From Gibbula magus (Eukaryota; Mollusca; Gastropoda; Trochida; Trochidae): DNA of 64,000 bases. The stretch spans positions 14,489,061-14,553,060 of the forward strand of contig OW388304.1 of NCBI GenBank assembly GCA_936450465.1, in the 5' to 3' direction. A program made the translations under genes and the position numbers. Positions 1 to 13,200 of this stretch are shown here, piece after piece. The notes beneath the pieces were generated by a model, which saw only the letters and a list, made by a program, of their open reading frames with translations, had not been told where the DNA came from and did not search any database. The first letter of the stretch is position 1; the number at the start of each line of letters is the position of its first letter.

Positions 1-183
1 GGATAAAGACATGACGTTTTTCAAAACTTAATATGATATATTCAAGGTTTTAGTGGAGCAATATTGAAGATCATTTTGTTTCATAGTTGAAAACATATTT
101 GTGTACTAGCCTTGTCTATTTCTCCAAGATCACCATTCAACTCGTGAACAGTTCATGTGGAATTTAGCATAATATTAACGCCC

Positions 184-186
<3 letters not shown>

Positions 187-227
<41 letters not shown>

Positions 228-229
228 TG
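187..229. repeat. (ATT)n microsatellite
   Basis: Uninterrupted run of TTA units immediately downstream of the M20 B exon, in the intron that should lead to its C exon. ATT runs often mark 3' tails of CR1-type elements, but no element body is recognisable here. Confidence 0.9.
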
Positions 230-260
230 CAAATTCCCGAGATGTTCAGATATCACGCAC

Positions 261-1214
261 CTGCATACTCTTCAGGTTAGGAAGGGGGAGGTTGATGGGG
301 ATCCATTTGTTTCCCTGGTTACCGGATACACTCCAGATGGGGCCACCAAGGGCAACCCTGGAGGAGGTGTTCTGAGCAGCATATACTTCAAGGCCTCCCA
401 TTGTTCTGCCGTACATGTGGTACCAGAAGGACAGACAGCGACCGCTGGAGCTGGAGAACCGCGGCGACAATAGGCGTGCAATGTCTCCTCTTCGTCTGGG
501 GGACGAGCTCTCGATGTACATGTAGGATCCTACAACACAGGGGCGAATCAAATTTATTATTTTTTTCTTTTAACCGTTGTCTTGTGAGTATAGGCTTTGA
601 TCGTGAATAACTAATATGAGCTATAGCTAACCAAGACTTTGTTTCCTAAACAAGTATATCTTGTAATGAATTTAGTTTGGTATATTGGTATATATAAGTA
701 TCTTGTGGCTGATGGTGATGTGGAATTTATATTCAAAATAATTATTCATCCACATGCTGAACAATCGACAAGCATTTCTAATAGCATTGACAATTATGAT
801 ATGTTTAGGATAAAGATTTAACTTAATGATACAATCATTTTATAGGTAATAATAACAATTATATCATTATTATTATTTAATAAAAATTCAAAAGTAATAA
901 TTACATTTTAATTTTTTTTTAAAGTGAAATGCATTTATCATCAAATGCAACGTTGCTAAGGAACATTTATGCATCTTACAATCCTACTAAAATATTATTA
1001 AAGACCATTATGGAGTAAGCAAAGTCAATTATATAGAAACACTTATGCTCACCTGCGCTAGTTCCGTAGGTGTGATCATTAGACGGCCCTGTTCCATAAG
1101 AACTGGTGGATCTGCTTCTGCGACTCCAGTCAAACCTGTCTGTCTTGTCCTGGTAGTAACCGCATATGTTGGTCTGCTCGAAGGTACAGTCTATAGGGGA
1201 AGCTTGAGATGTTC
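261..1214 (-). CDS. MAM domain M20 (type b, C exon outside window)
   Basis: Exons 1214-1053 and 529-261. A exon: linker GTSQASPID, then [21 protein letters not shown] and [10 protein letters not shown] exon: [19 protein letters not shown] and Cys3 in [18 protein letters not shown] matches M11. The exon ends in phase 0, so a C exon (FEG...GDIAIDD...Cys4) must follow; none is present in 1-260, so the gene continues past the left edge. Confidence 0.88.
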
Positions 1215-4200
1215 CTGCGCTGGGGACGGGGGTCACTGGATACAGAAATACACAGCATACATCAACCAGTAGCAGGTGATTTGTTCAAATGCTGGAATTT
1301 TGTTTCTTTGTAGTTTATATAAACACCAGCTAACATAAAAGAATACTGTTGTCCCAGGTTTCTTATTCCCAAAGGTTCACTTATTGTAAATTGTGCATAA
1401 CTATACAAGGGGGCATCAAATATTTTTCATGTGGAAGTTTAATATAAAGATAATCTTCCCAATTTGACCATGTTTTATTGTTGTCCATTCATGATTGAAC
1501 AATAAGACATTTTGAATGTTAATATCATATGATAGCAGGGATGTGTTTTGGACATCTCACGAAGTACTTAAGGAACGAACATTTGTCGATTATTGATAGA
1601 TTGTACTGCTTCTGTGTCTTTGTTACGTTTTCATATATCTTCTCACCTAGATTGCATGAGCCAGCAGCCAGGGCTACGTCATCAATGGCGATATCACCAA
1701 GGTAGCTTGTACCTCTAACACCTTCAAACACAACCTGCAAATTGAACAGAAATGGTAAGATTATTCAAAGTATTTATTACATTCTAAAGCATCTACGTTC
1801 ATTTTGTACTTGAGGCAGGAAAATGCAACAACCATCCTATTGGCCGAAGGCTACTCTTTAGTCTTACATGACGTCTACTGGTACTGTACCATCCTCCTCA
1901 CGGTTTACAATGAGTTTCAAGGTTCTATCGATTCTTACATTGGTAACACTCCTTGTGGCAGCTCCTCCTGATATCTGAACAGTTGCTCTCTTCCATGCAT
2001 TTCCCTGTGAGTGCAGTTTGGTCCAGACTGCTGTGCCCAGTGTGGAGCCACTTTTGAAGTACACGTTGAGCACGTTAACGTGTGGGCCGTACATGTGATA
2101 ATAGAAGACAAGGCACATCCTGGACGCTCCGTTGATTTTAGGACTGATGAGTCGAGCTTTCTGACCAGGAAGTCGGGGGCTCGAGGTCTCGATGTAGATG
2201 TAATGACCATCTGGAAATAACCATTTACTGTTGAGAAACCGTGAATTTCATTTAGAGGTTTTACGAGAAGAATAGGGATTACTTTGTGGATGAGGAAGTA
2301 ACTAACATATAATCATGTCCATGAAATAACAAAAAGTTGGATCTTCTAGGACTTGGATATGGACATGAAAATAAGGATGATGTTAGATGTTTACATGTCA
2401 TTACATATGATTATATGATCATTACAACGCTAAATTTATCAAACGAAAAATACTAGATAAAATCAATCTCATTTCAGTAGTGACCATCTTGCCATATCAA
2501 TGAAATAAGGGGAAATTAATGTATGTTTGAATGATGACTAGAGTCAATGATATATGCCGGTAATTATATTTTACATGTACATAATAACAAACATAGGAAA
2601 TTATTTCATTTGCATTCATTTTCAAAATCTGTGCCAGCTTTCTGACGACGATCATGTCAATGCAATCGAATATCAGAGTGACAATGGTCAATTAAGAACA
2701 TGTTACATACGTCCAGAAGTGTGGTCAGCTGAAGGCCCTGTTCGCAAACTTGACGTTGTTCCTGAGTGCCAGGTCCAGTCGAAGTTATCTGTCTTGTCCT
2801 GGCTCCAGCTGCAGCTGTTCTTGTCGAAGTTGCAGTTGAACCCGTCTAGGTATGGTTATAAGTATAATGGTTATGATGTAACTGATACTACGGAACCCAA
2901 CCTTACGGAGAATAACTTCAAAAATGTTCAGATGCAATGGTAATTAGCTATATATTTTAAAGAGTAACATGCATTCACAGTAACACAGCATATTGTATTA
3001 ACAGAATCGAGAAATTCAACATGATGATATCGAAATGCAATGTTTCACAATATGATAACTTATATGATAATTTAAAATTGAAATTTTGGAAACATTCATT
3101 GTGTCGTAACATGTGAAGATAGAATTAATGTTGCATATATGATATTCGTGTTTCTGGCTACCCACTGGGAATGGTTGCAGCCACTGTAGCTGATGTGGTA
3201 GTTGGAGCCGGCTTGGTGGGCGTGGCTCCGTAAGGCTTGATATCACATGGGGTCTCTTTCGCGAAGGTTACGTCGTCGACGGCTATGTCTCCTGTGTACC
3301 CGTTACCACGTATTCCGACCAGAAGTATCTTTCAAAAACAAAATATAGAATTATATATGAACGGCCTCGACATCTTTTGTGTATTAAATAGAATGATTAC
3401 ACCTATATTTGTCTTTATGGTTAGTACATGCATGTAATGACTGGCCGCTTATTTCAGTAAATACGCGTAGTTCCTAAAAAATCGATTTATTGAGTGAAAT
3501 TGTAATTACATGTAGTTACTAACGGTTTCAGTAAATACAGGTATTTACTGATTACACGTGCATATTTACTGTAACATATACATATATAAACATATATACA
3601 TATTTTCCTTTAAATTTATGGGTCATATCCCCAAGTTGATAACTTCAATGAATCTATCTTGATGTTATTGAATGTTCCTTCCTTTTATATTTACTTATTT
3701 GAATATTTTAATTCACTGTTTTATTATTGAATTCTATAAGCTTTATTCATTTGAGCTTCTCGTTTGCATACATCTATATTCACCGCAAGCAGTCACTTGC
3801 AGTAGCCCATATGTATTTTCAAGCATTTCCATTTGTATTCCTTCATTAAACATCGTTTTTCCTTTAGTAGTCCCATTTAGCATTCTGAGCTGTCCGTTTC
3901 CATAATAAGAGAAGCATGTTCAGTAGGACCCACCTGGTAGCTGGTAGTCTCTGTGGGAAGGGGGACCACCCCCTGGGTCCACTTGTTGCCCTGCTGACCC
4001 GACATACTCCACAGGGCTGTGGCGTTCTGGTTCTGGGGTTGTATCTGTACCTGGAGTGTACCGATGGTGGCACCAAACATGTGGTAGTAGAAGGTCATAC
4101 ACTGGCCTGTGTTGGCGGTGAAGGTTGTGCTCTGAAGGATTGCCTTGTCTCCTGGACGTCGTGGTGCTGAGGACTCGATGAATACATACTTGCCTACAAG

Positions 4201-7200
4201 AGACAGTTTGAAACCATGTTGGAGCCATTATGATATGTATTCAATGATTACATATTTCTTGAAATAGTTAGTTTGGGAACATCATGTTGAATCCATGAAA
4301 TGACGTCATAGGAACATTCGTAAAGTGATTGCAATATTGTACGACGTTTAGGCCCATTTTATATTATATTGTATGTATTAATGTATTGTAGCAAAATATT
4401 ACACTTAATACTATAAAATGAGGGTTCTAACCATGCGTGTTCCCCTTCGTGTGGTCAGATGATGGTCCTGTTGAGGAGCTTGTGGTAGTTCCGCTTCCTA
4501 TCAGCCAGTCGAAGTTGTCTGCCCTTGAGTTACTCCAACCGCACTTGTCAATCTCAAAATCACAGTCACCTGAATAGGAATTTATTTAAACTTTCAATCA
4601 CAGTATTTAAGTGAAAACTAGCAGACTGTTTTAAATGCATTTACTTTTTAAAATGGCCCTTTAAAGGAAGTTGTGAATCGTATAATAAATTGTTTAGAAT
4701 ATTAAGATTACAAAAGATTCAATTGTTGCTTTTACCCGGAGCCTTTGCACATGAACCGACTTTGACGGAAATGTCATCCAGGGCGATGTCACCAAAGTTG
4801 GAGCCGCCTTTTGTCGCCTCGAACACTGCGTTGAAGGTTTGCGCATTCTTTGGAATCAAAACCTGACCTCGGACCCATCGGTTTTGTTGAGTACCTACGC
4901 GATCAAAAATCACATATTATTTCGGCTTTCAAGAACAGAGAGATAATCCCAAATATTATCTATAAAGAGTATCTCTCTTGCTAAATATACTTGGTTGTTC
5001 TGACTTAACCTTGTTAGACAATCCTCTTGCTTTACTTGTCATAAAAGTATTCAAGCTGTTGAATATTATGAGTACAATACACTGTAGATATAAAGGGATT
5101 CCCCTGACAAGCCTGAGTCTCTTCAACATACCTTGTTTAGCAAAGACAGCCGTTCCAATATTGTTGTTTCTCCTGAAATAGACTCTGAATGCACCAACAG
5201 CAGTCCCGTACATGTTGTAGAAGAACTCCAGACACTGGTCCACGTTGGATGGAGTGTACGGACCGGACACAAGCATAGCGTTATCCCCAGGCTTCGTTGG
5301 AGCGGAGGTCTCAATGTACATATAGTGCCCTGAAACGTGGGGACAGGTTTTCCATTACAATTGGTGATATTAATAGGGATTGGTCTCACAACGTGAACGA
5401 AATCTGTACAAAGAATATGTTGGAATTAACATATATGATAACATTAAAAGGTTTACAGAATATTGACAGTCATGTATGTCTCATATAACTACTTCACCAT
5501 TCTACCGTTTAAATATGCACTAAATAATTCTTCCAAGATGACCTTTCATTGTCCCATAGGTGTGATCAACGGCCGGGCCCGTTCCAAACGAGTTGGTTCG
5601 TCCAGTGTTGAGTGTCCAGTCGAACTTGTCCATTGTGTGGTCCTGTGTGTAAGAACAGGGGCTCTCGAAGTCGCAGTCCAAACCTGTCGATGTGCCGGGA
5701 CTCGGTGTGGCTGATTCAACAAGAGGTCAAGATTAAATCTTAAAAACGTCAAAAGGATAGGACGAAAATTACATTTCGAAATTTGCAAATCTCAGAGTTG
5801 TCTTGGAACATATACTAATGGCAATGGTAGACATTTCAGAATCTTCCTTCACGGCTATGATTTAGTTAGAACATACATCGCATGTACCGTGGGAAGATCT
5901 CCTCTGTGTATATGTATACATACCTGCGTTGCAAGATCCACCATTGATTGATATATCATCAACAGCAATGTCGCCTCTGTAGCTTGCACCAGATATGCCT
6001 TCGATTACCACCTTAAATGAAATTAATAGACAAGAGTATTATCGATGTTTTAATGACGCTACTAACACAAATCCATCCTCTTCAAACAAGGACTATAGTT
6101 ACCAGAACATTACAGATGTTCACGGTAAACGACTTGTTACACACAACGGTACTCTTCTTATTGATACCTTGAAATGGTATTTTCAATGAACATACATTCT
6201 GAAAATATAAATCTGTAGATCTTGAACACATACCTGGAACTGAACCTTGGAATTAACGTTGATCCTGGCCTGGATCCATCTGGGTCCCTGTGTTCCTCGC
6301 TTGGTGAAGATAGGACTTCTGAGACTGGGGGTGGTTTTGATGTAGATGTTGAGCGTGTTGATGTGGGTGCCGTACATGTAGTACCACAGTGTGAGACACT
6401 GAGGCCCGGGGGTGAGGGAGGGGCTGATGAGACGTGCCTTGTCCCCATTTCTCCTCGGCGCGGAGGTCTCGATGTACATGTAGTATCCCTCTGTAACCAA
6501 CACACGTAATAATTAGAAATAAATAAAAACAATATTGATAATGGATCCCAAAAATATCATGAATTGTATATATCAAAAGATTAATCGATAGTTATAAAAC
6601 TGGTTTACAAACCATTTAAATTAAAAGTTCAGTATTTATTTTCCCAGCAACAATGACATCGTAAGACGTTTAATGGGAAGACAATCCTGGGCTCCGTTCC
6701 ATAACAGCGAGCGCTTAAATTGCTCATTGGTCGCTCAATGTAGCGCTCAAGTAGCGCTCAAGTAGCGCTCATTCTCTCTTGAACGACACAGTGCAAATTC
6801 CTCGAAGTTTGCTCGCCTTGCAACATTGAGCAATCGCGTTCAAGAGAGGTTTAAAAGTAATCGCTAATTGAGCGATTACTTTGAAACATCTCCTGAACAC
6901 GGCCCAGGTTGTATATTTGTTATCATGTGATGGAACAGAGTAGAGTTTAGTTTAACAAGATGGGAAATGAAATATCATCCACAGCCTTTCCTTTGAATCA
7001 ATTATTTGAATAAATGGCAGCACTTACGTCCACTGGTGTGATCCTTGTTTGGACCTGTGCCTGTGGTGAGTGTGGTACCCCTGTTTCTTCTCCAGTCAAA
7101 GTTGTCAGATTTATCCTGACTCCAGCTCCCGAAGCCATTATCAAAGTTGAGGTTGAAACTACCCGTTGCTGGAATTGAGGCATTCAAAATTGATATATAA

Positions 7201-10200
7201 AAGTTAAACAGGAAATCTATCTCATTTCCAGGTATATTGCACACGCTTAAAAGGTGTCCATTCAAATACAAAGAAAACGTATTTAGTCATGTATTGTTTT
7301 AAAAACGTAACATACAGTCTATCACCCTTACCCCACTAACCATAATTTAAATATAACAAAATAGTATAAACAATAAACAGAAAATGACAAGCAAGTAGGA
7401 AGGAGCACATATACAATTTACTAAATAGTAAGATGATATGAAGGTGGAAGATATGATGAAGTAAGATGAGTATAAATTTAGTATTTGAATCTACCTGGCT
7501 GGGTGGGTGCAGCGGTTGTCAGCGTTAGCGATGGTGCGGTTCCATTCGAACTTGCGGTTTTTGGCATGACTGTAATATAACATTTGAAGATGATTTTAAA
7601 AAATTAAACAAATTTCAGGAATCATATTAATTTCATTAACTTCATGATTTTCATGCATATCTTATTTTATAAAGAATTTTAAGAAGTTTTAAGCTAAATT
7701 TTCACATATTATTATGTACAAGAGAAGATCAAACGTATATACAAAAAAGTAATTCATTACTTATATTGGATAAGTGTTGGAGAATACATCACATTAGTAA
7801 AATGCGATGAAGAGTACCTCCACATGATGTTGTAGAAACTGAGAGATCATCAAGGCCGATGTCACCGAGGTAGCCGTTGCCCACAACGCCTTCGAAGTAT
7901 ATCTTAACAAATAACCCATAATTCCACATTGATATCGATCCGTGGTGTGTCATAGAAATTGATTGATTCTTTTGCATCGGAAACACAGTTCCATTTTTGT
8001 CACAAAGGATCAATTCTATCTTATAAACTTTGGTATCTTTACAATTGTCAAGATTTTCATCAATCATACGATATTCCCTCACCTATTGCTTGTGATATTT
8101 AGTATTTGAGTAACATGACATGATATATCACAGGAGCCTAACTTAACTTAAACGCATCTACTCCCGCAATGTATAGCATTTTTCAATGTTCGTCGCCTTT
8201 CCTGTGTCAGAAATTTCTTATTGCACTACAAAGTAAAGGTGCAGCACGCTGATACGATGGCACAGAAACGGCGACGGGTGCAGCAAGGTTTGAATTAACC
8301 AATGACTTGTTCAAAGTATGCCTTGCAGGGGAGGTTGACAAAACTATACTGTCGGATCTGAAAGGGTAACATTCTTACCTGGTAAGTTGTTTTTGAAGAC
8401 AATGGTGCTTGACCATTGAGCCATTTGTCCCCTTGACCCCCGCTGAGGGACCAAACGGTGAGGTTGGTTCCGCCAGTGACCATGTAGACATTCAGAGAAC
8501 CTACGTTGGTTCCACTCATGTGATACCAGAACTTCACACAGCGGCTGGAGGTGGCGGGGAACGACTGACTGACCAGCCATGCCTTGTCCCCTTGCTTTCT
8601 TGGTGAGGATGCCTCGATGAAGATGTATTTACCTGGAAACGGAACATGTAACATGTGTTTTCTTGAATCAAATTTAACTAGGAGTGTATTGTTTTGATAA
8701 AATACTGGAAAGGATTAACATGAGCTATCATTGATATAAATGTGTCCATAATGATGAGATCGTGTTCTCTTCACAATCGTCCCAAATTGATAAACTTACC
8801 ATGGCTGTTCCCGAGGGTATGGTCGTTCGATGGACCTGTACTGAAACTGCCGGTTCGCCCTGAGTTCATTGTCCAGTCGAAGTCGTCACTGCCGTGCGCA
8901 TTGGTCCATGAGCAGTACCCCTTCTCAAAACTACAGGAACCTGCGAATTGATTTGTTATACATTAATCGAGTAAAATATGTCATAACTCCTTTACTTTGC
9001 ATAAATAGCAAATATTGCTTAACCTTTTATTCTATTGTTTCAGTGCAATATGCAGTATGAGTGTAATATTGAAGACAGTATCACCCTTGAAGAGACTGCA
9101 GTGTAACATGTAAGGCATTATCACACGAGTGACCTACACTCTTTGCATCATTATGCTATTGTATGCTTTCTTCAGGTGGTGATAAAATAATAGTTCATCT
9201 GGTCACGTTTAACACCAGTATCACTAAATACAAGAGAGAAACGTTAGATACCACTTGAGTCACTTAAATATGGTACGCAATTAACTTAATTGGCTTAGAG
9301 AGTACAATTATGAATTGTAGCCTTATGTCATGATTTAGTCAAACATAATATCCTCAAAACTTAGCCTAAAATCTTTGGCCTGCTTATACTTCACAGGACC
9401 AAGATGAACCGAAGCGCTTTGAGCATACTGACGGTGGAAATAGCGCTATATAAGACTTCATTATTATTATTATTAGAGGAGGATTCAGATCGAAATCGCT
9501 TACCAGGAGCACTGCAGGCTCCGGTGCTGATGCTGACGTCATCAAGGGCGATGTCCCCAAGATAGCTGACTCCTCTTATCCCCTCGAATGCGATCTGGTA
9601 GGCGGACCTTGACACAGAGCCCGCTTTGAGGGTCACGGTGCCAAGAGACCACTTGTTGCCTTGGTTACCAGACAAGTGCCATATTGGTGCAGATAGCATG
9701 CTGTTGGTGCGAAGCTGAAGTGCAAATGGTAACTTTGTATTTGATATTTGTTGGTATATTAGTTCCTAGTTCCTGGACGTATTGACAATAAGTAACAATC
9801 AACTTAAATAAGCTTTCTCTCAAAGAGACCCCGGTCCTCGAAGATTTCAGACTTAGTTGTAACCAAAATTGGACAATACATTAATTCTAGAGTTATCATG
9901 ACTGTAAATTCGTAAAAATAAGAACAAATGACTGTATCGTACCTGGAAATGATGTACATTTCAGATGTTGTTGTTTGTAATCGTTCAAACGTTTATAATA
10001 TCGACCTTAAAAATGTATTTGTCAACATGTTGGTCAGTGGCAGTACCTTGACATTCAGTGTTCCAATGTGGCTGCCATACATGTGGTAGTAGAACTGGAG
10101 ACACAGGTCCGACTTGCTGGCTGGGTAGGTGGGAGACAGGAGACGTGCGGTGTCTCCCTGTACCCTCGGGGCTGATGTCTCGATAAACATGTAGTGACCT

Positions 10201-13200
10201 GCACGGAACAGAATATACTTTGAGTTCACACTAACCTCTTGATATATACCACCCGTTAAACAGTTCATGACGTTTTAAGACAATTCTACATACATGTATA
10301 CGGTCATCTTATCTTGGAGGTTTCTTTTAATTATTTGATTGAAAGACAGACCACAAATTGTTTATTATCGCTAATCTCAGAAGCTCAAGTTCAACATTCA
10401 TTTGGTCAATGAATATTACTTGAACAATAAGTTGCTCTGTTGTGATAACGTATCAGTAAATCGTATATATACGAGTGTACACCTAAGAAGCTGTAGGCAA
10501 CATTTATGACGCTATGGCATTGCTGGATATATGTATTTTTAGATCCTTCATTGGAAACAAGTATGCTGGAACAACTAGTTCACCTCTTGCCGTTCCATAA
10601 GTGTGGTCACTGCTTGGTCCCGTCCCATAGGATGATGTGGATTTGGATGTTTTAATCCAATCAAATACGTCGGAATGGTCCTGTGTGTATCCGCAGTTGG
10701 TTGGTGTTTCGAAGTCACATTTACCAATAGGGTTAGCAGTGCCTCCTGGTTGGATTGTGGTACCATTCCCTTTAAAGGTAAGAACACGTGTACCGCATTA
10801 AGTTATGTATGTATCAATTAACGTGTGGTGACATTGCATAATACATCAGTGAATAAAACTCGCTTCATACCGATCTTAAGGTATTATTCATATGATGGTG
10901 ACCAATGTGTTGAATAGTATGTAAAGGTACAAATGCATTTCAGGAATGTTTGTAACTGAGAGAACCTTTGTAGGTATTCTGGTTGATGGTACCAAAGAAA
11001 TGAATACATGTTGTATCGATGTCACGCAAACGTCAATTGTATTCTACCTGTGTGTAAGATGATCACTACTTCTCGTATATGTAACAAAGGAATTTGTGTC
11101 AAAGCATCACACATCAATTTACCTTCACAGTAGCCAGGCTTGACGCTGATGTCATCAATAGCGATATCCCCAAGATAACTGACACCTCTCACTCCCTCAA
11201 ACACAATCTATAACAGAAAGAGGAAATTCAAACAGATTTTTGCACATCAAGTCGTACGTGTTTAATATTTTTGAAGACATGGTGATGATCACACAACAAA
11301 GACAATGTAGCTTCGGTCGCACAAATTCTCGTGTTAAATTCAAACTAGTTATTCTGCAGATAATATATTGCTGTATCTTACAGTGAACTGTCCTTTCCGT
11401 GTGATATCAACTGTTCCCTTGTTCCAGCGGTTACCCTGTGTTCCCTGCTTGGTCCAGATGGCTGTTCCCAGGTTTGAAGCCACCGGAGTGTAGATGTTGA
11501 GTCGGTTGATGTGAGGCCCGTACATGTGATAGTAGAAGGTCAGACAGTTGGTTCCCGTAGAGGTGATCACAGGACTCTGGAGTCGTGCAGTGTCTCCGTT
11601 CCGAAGTGCACCCGACGTCTCGATGTACATGTAGTAGCCATCTGGTGAGAAGAAACGTTTCTGTGTAGCACAACTTCCCATACAAGTCATAACTCACGCC
11701 AACACTGGCTAATTCATGGCTTGCCACATTTCCTTACACTTTTTGTGCTAGCGAATTAGAGCCAACTATGCATTTAAGGTACCGCCCTCTGCTATGTTGC
11801 CAGGGAAAAGTGAAGGAAATGTTGCAAGTATTTAATAAGCCAGTGTTGAAGACTGACGCGAGTTTTGTTAACAGTGGCAAAGTAAGGAGTTCGCGTAAAT
11901 GAAATTCGTCTATGATAATTATTTGCATAGCTCTGGTTAAGTAAACATCATCTATATTTCACCCTTGAAAAACACATATATATTCGAATAGTTGCGAAAT
12001 AAATATATTAAATACATAATAGTGCCATCATTTTAATCATACCAGAATGAAAAGTGCTGAAACTAAACTTTATCTTGCAAACAAAAAACTTTAAAATTGG
12101 CATAATGTAGGGCCATATTATGTTATTTGACCAAAATTTTGATTAATGACAGTAAACATGACTTACGGCCAGTTGTATGGTCAGCAGATGGTCCAGTGTT
12201 TGATGAAGAAGTTGTTCCTCTATGTCTCGTCCAATCAAACTTGTCGTTCTTCATCTGCTTCCACGCACACATGTTGCTCTCGAAGTTACAGTTGACAGCG
12301 GTCGGCACTGCATTGAGTCACACAAGTAAGTAATTATTTTAGTCCGTACGAGAGGTAGTACATGTATGGAGGAGCGGGACACATGTATGGAGGAGCGGGA
12401 CACGTGTATCGAGGAGCGAGACACATGTATGTATTGAGGAGCGGGACACATGTATGGAGGAGCGGGACACATGTATGTATGGAGGAGCGGGACACATGTA
12501 TGGAGGAGCGGGACACATGTATGGAGGAGCGGGACACATGTATGGAGGAGCGGGACACATGTATTGAGGAGCGGGACACATGTATGGAGGAGCGGGACAC
12601 ATGTATGGAGGAGCGGGATATATGTATGGAGGAGCGGGACACATGTATGGAGGAGCGGGACACATGTATGGAGGAACGGGATATATGTATGGAGGAGTGG
12701 GATATATGTATGGAGGAGCGGGACACATGTATGGAGGAGCGGGATATATGTATGGAGGAGCGAGACACATGTATGTATTGAGGAGCGGGACACATGTATG
12801 GAGGAGCGGGACACATGTATGGAGGAGCGGGACACATGTATGGAGGAGGGGGACACATGTATTGAGGAGCGGGACACATGTATGGAGGAGCGGGACACAT
12901 GTATGGAGGAGCGGGATATATGTATGGAGGAGCGGGACACATGTATGGAGGAGCGGGACACATGTATGGAGGAGCGGGATATATGTATGGAGGAGTGGGA
13001 TATATGTATGGAGGAGCGGGACACATGTATGGAGGAGCGGGATATATGTATGGAGGAGCGGGACACATGTATGGAGGAGCGGGACACATGTATGGAGGAG
13101 CGGGACACATGTATGGAGGAGCGGGACACATGTATGGAGGAGCGGGACACATGTATGGAGGAGCGGGATATATGTATGGAGGAGCGGGACACATGTATGG

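Noticed and set aside
1..260. C exon for M20
   Set aside because: No FEG...GDIAIDD coding pattern or suitable acceptor/donor pair is visible on the minus strand; the exon must lie outside the window.
4956..5321. 121-codon minus-strand ORF as a single exon
   Set aside because: The lower part is intron read-through; a GTATGT donor at 5131-5126 and phase-1 joining to 4894 restore the MAM sequence.
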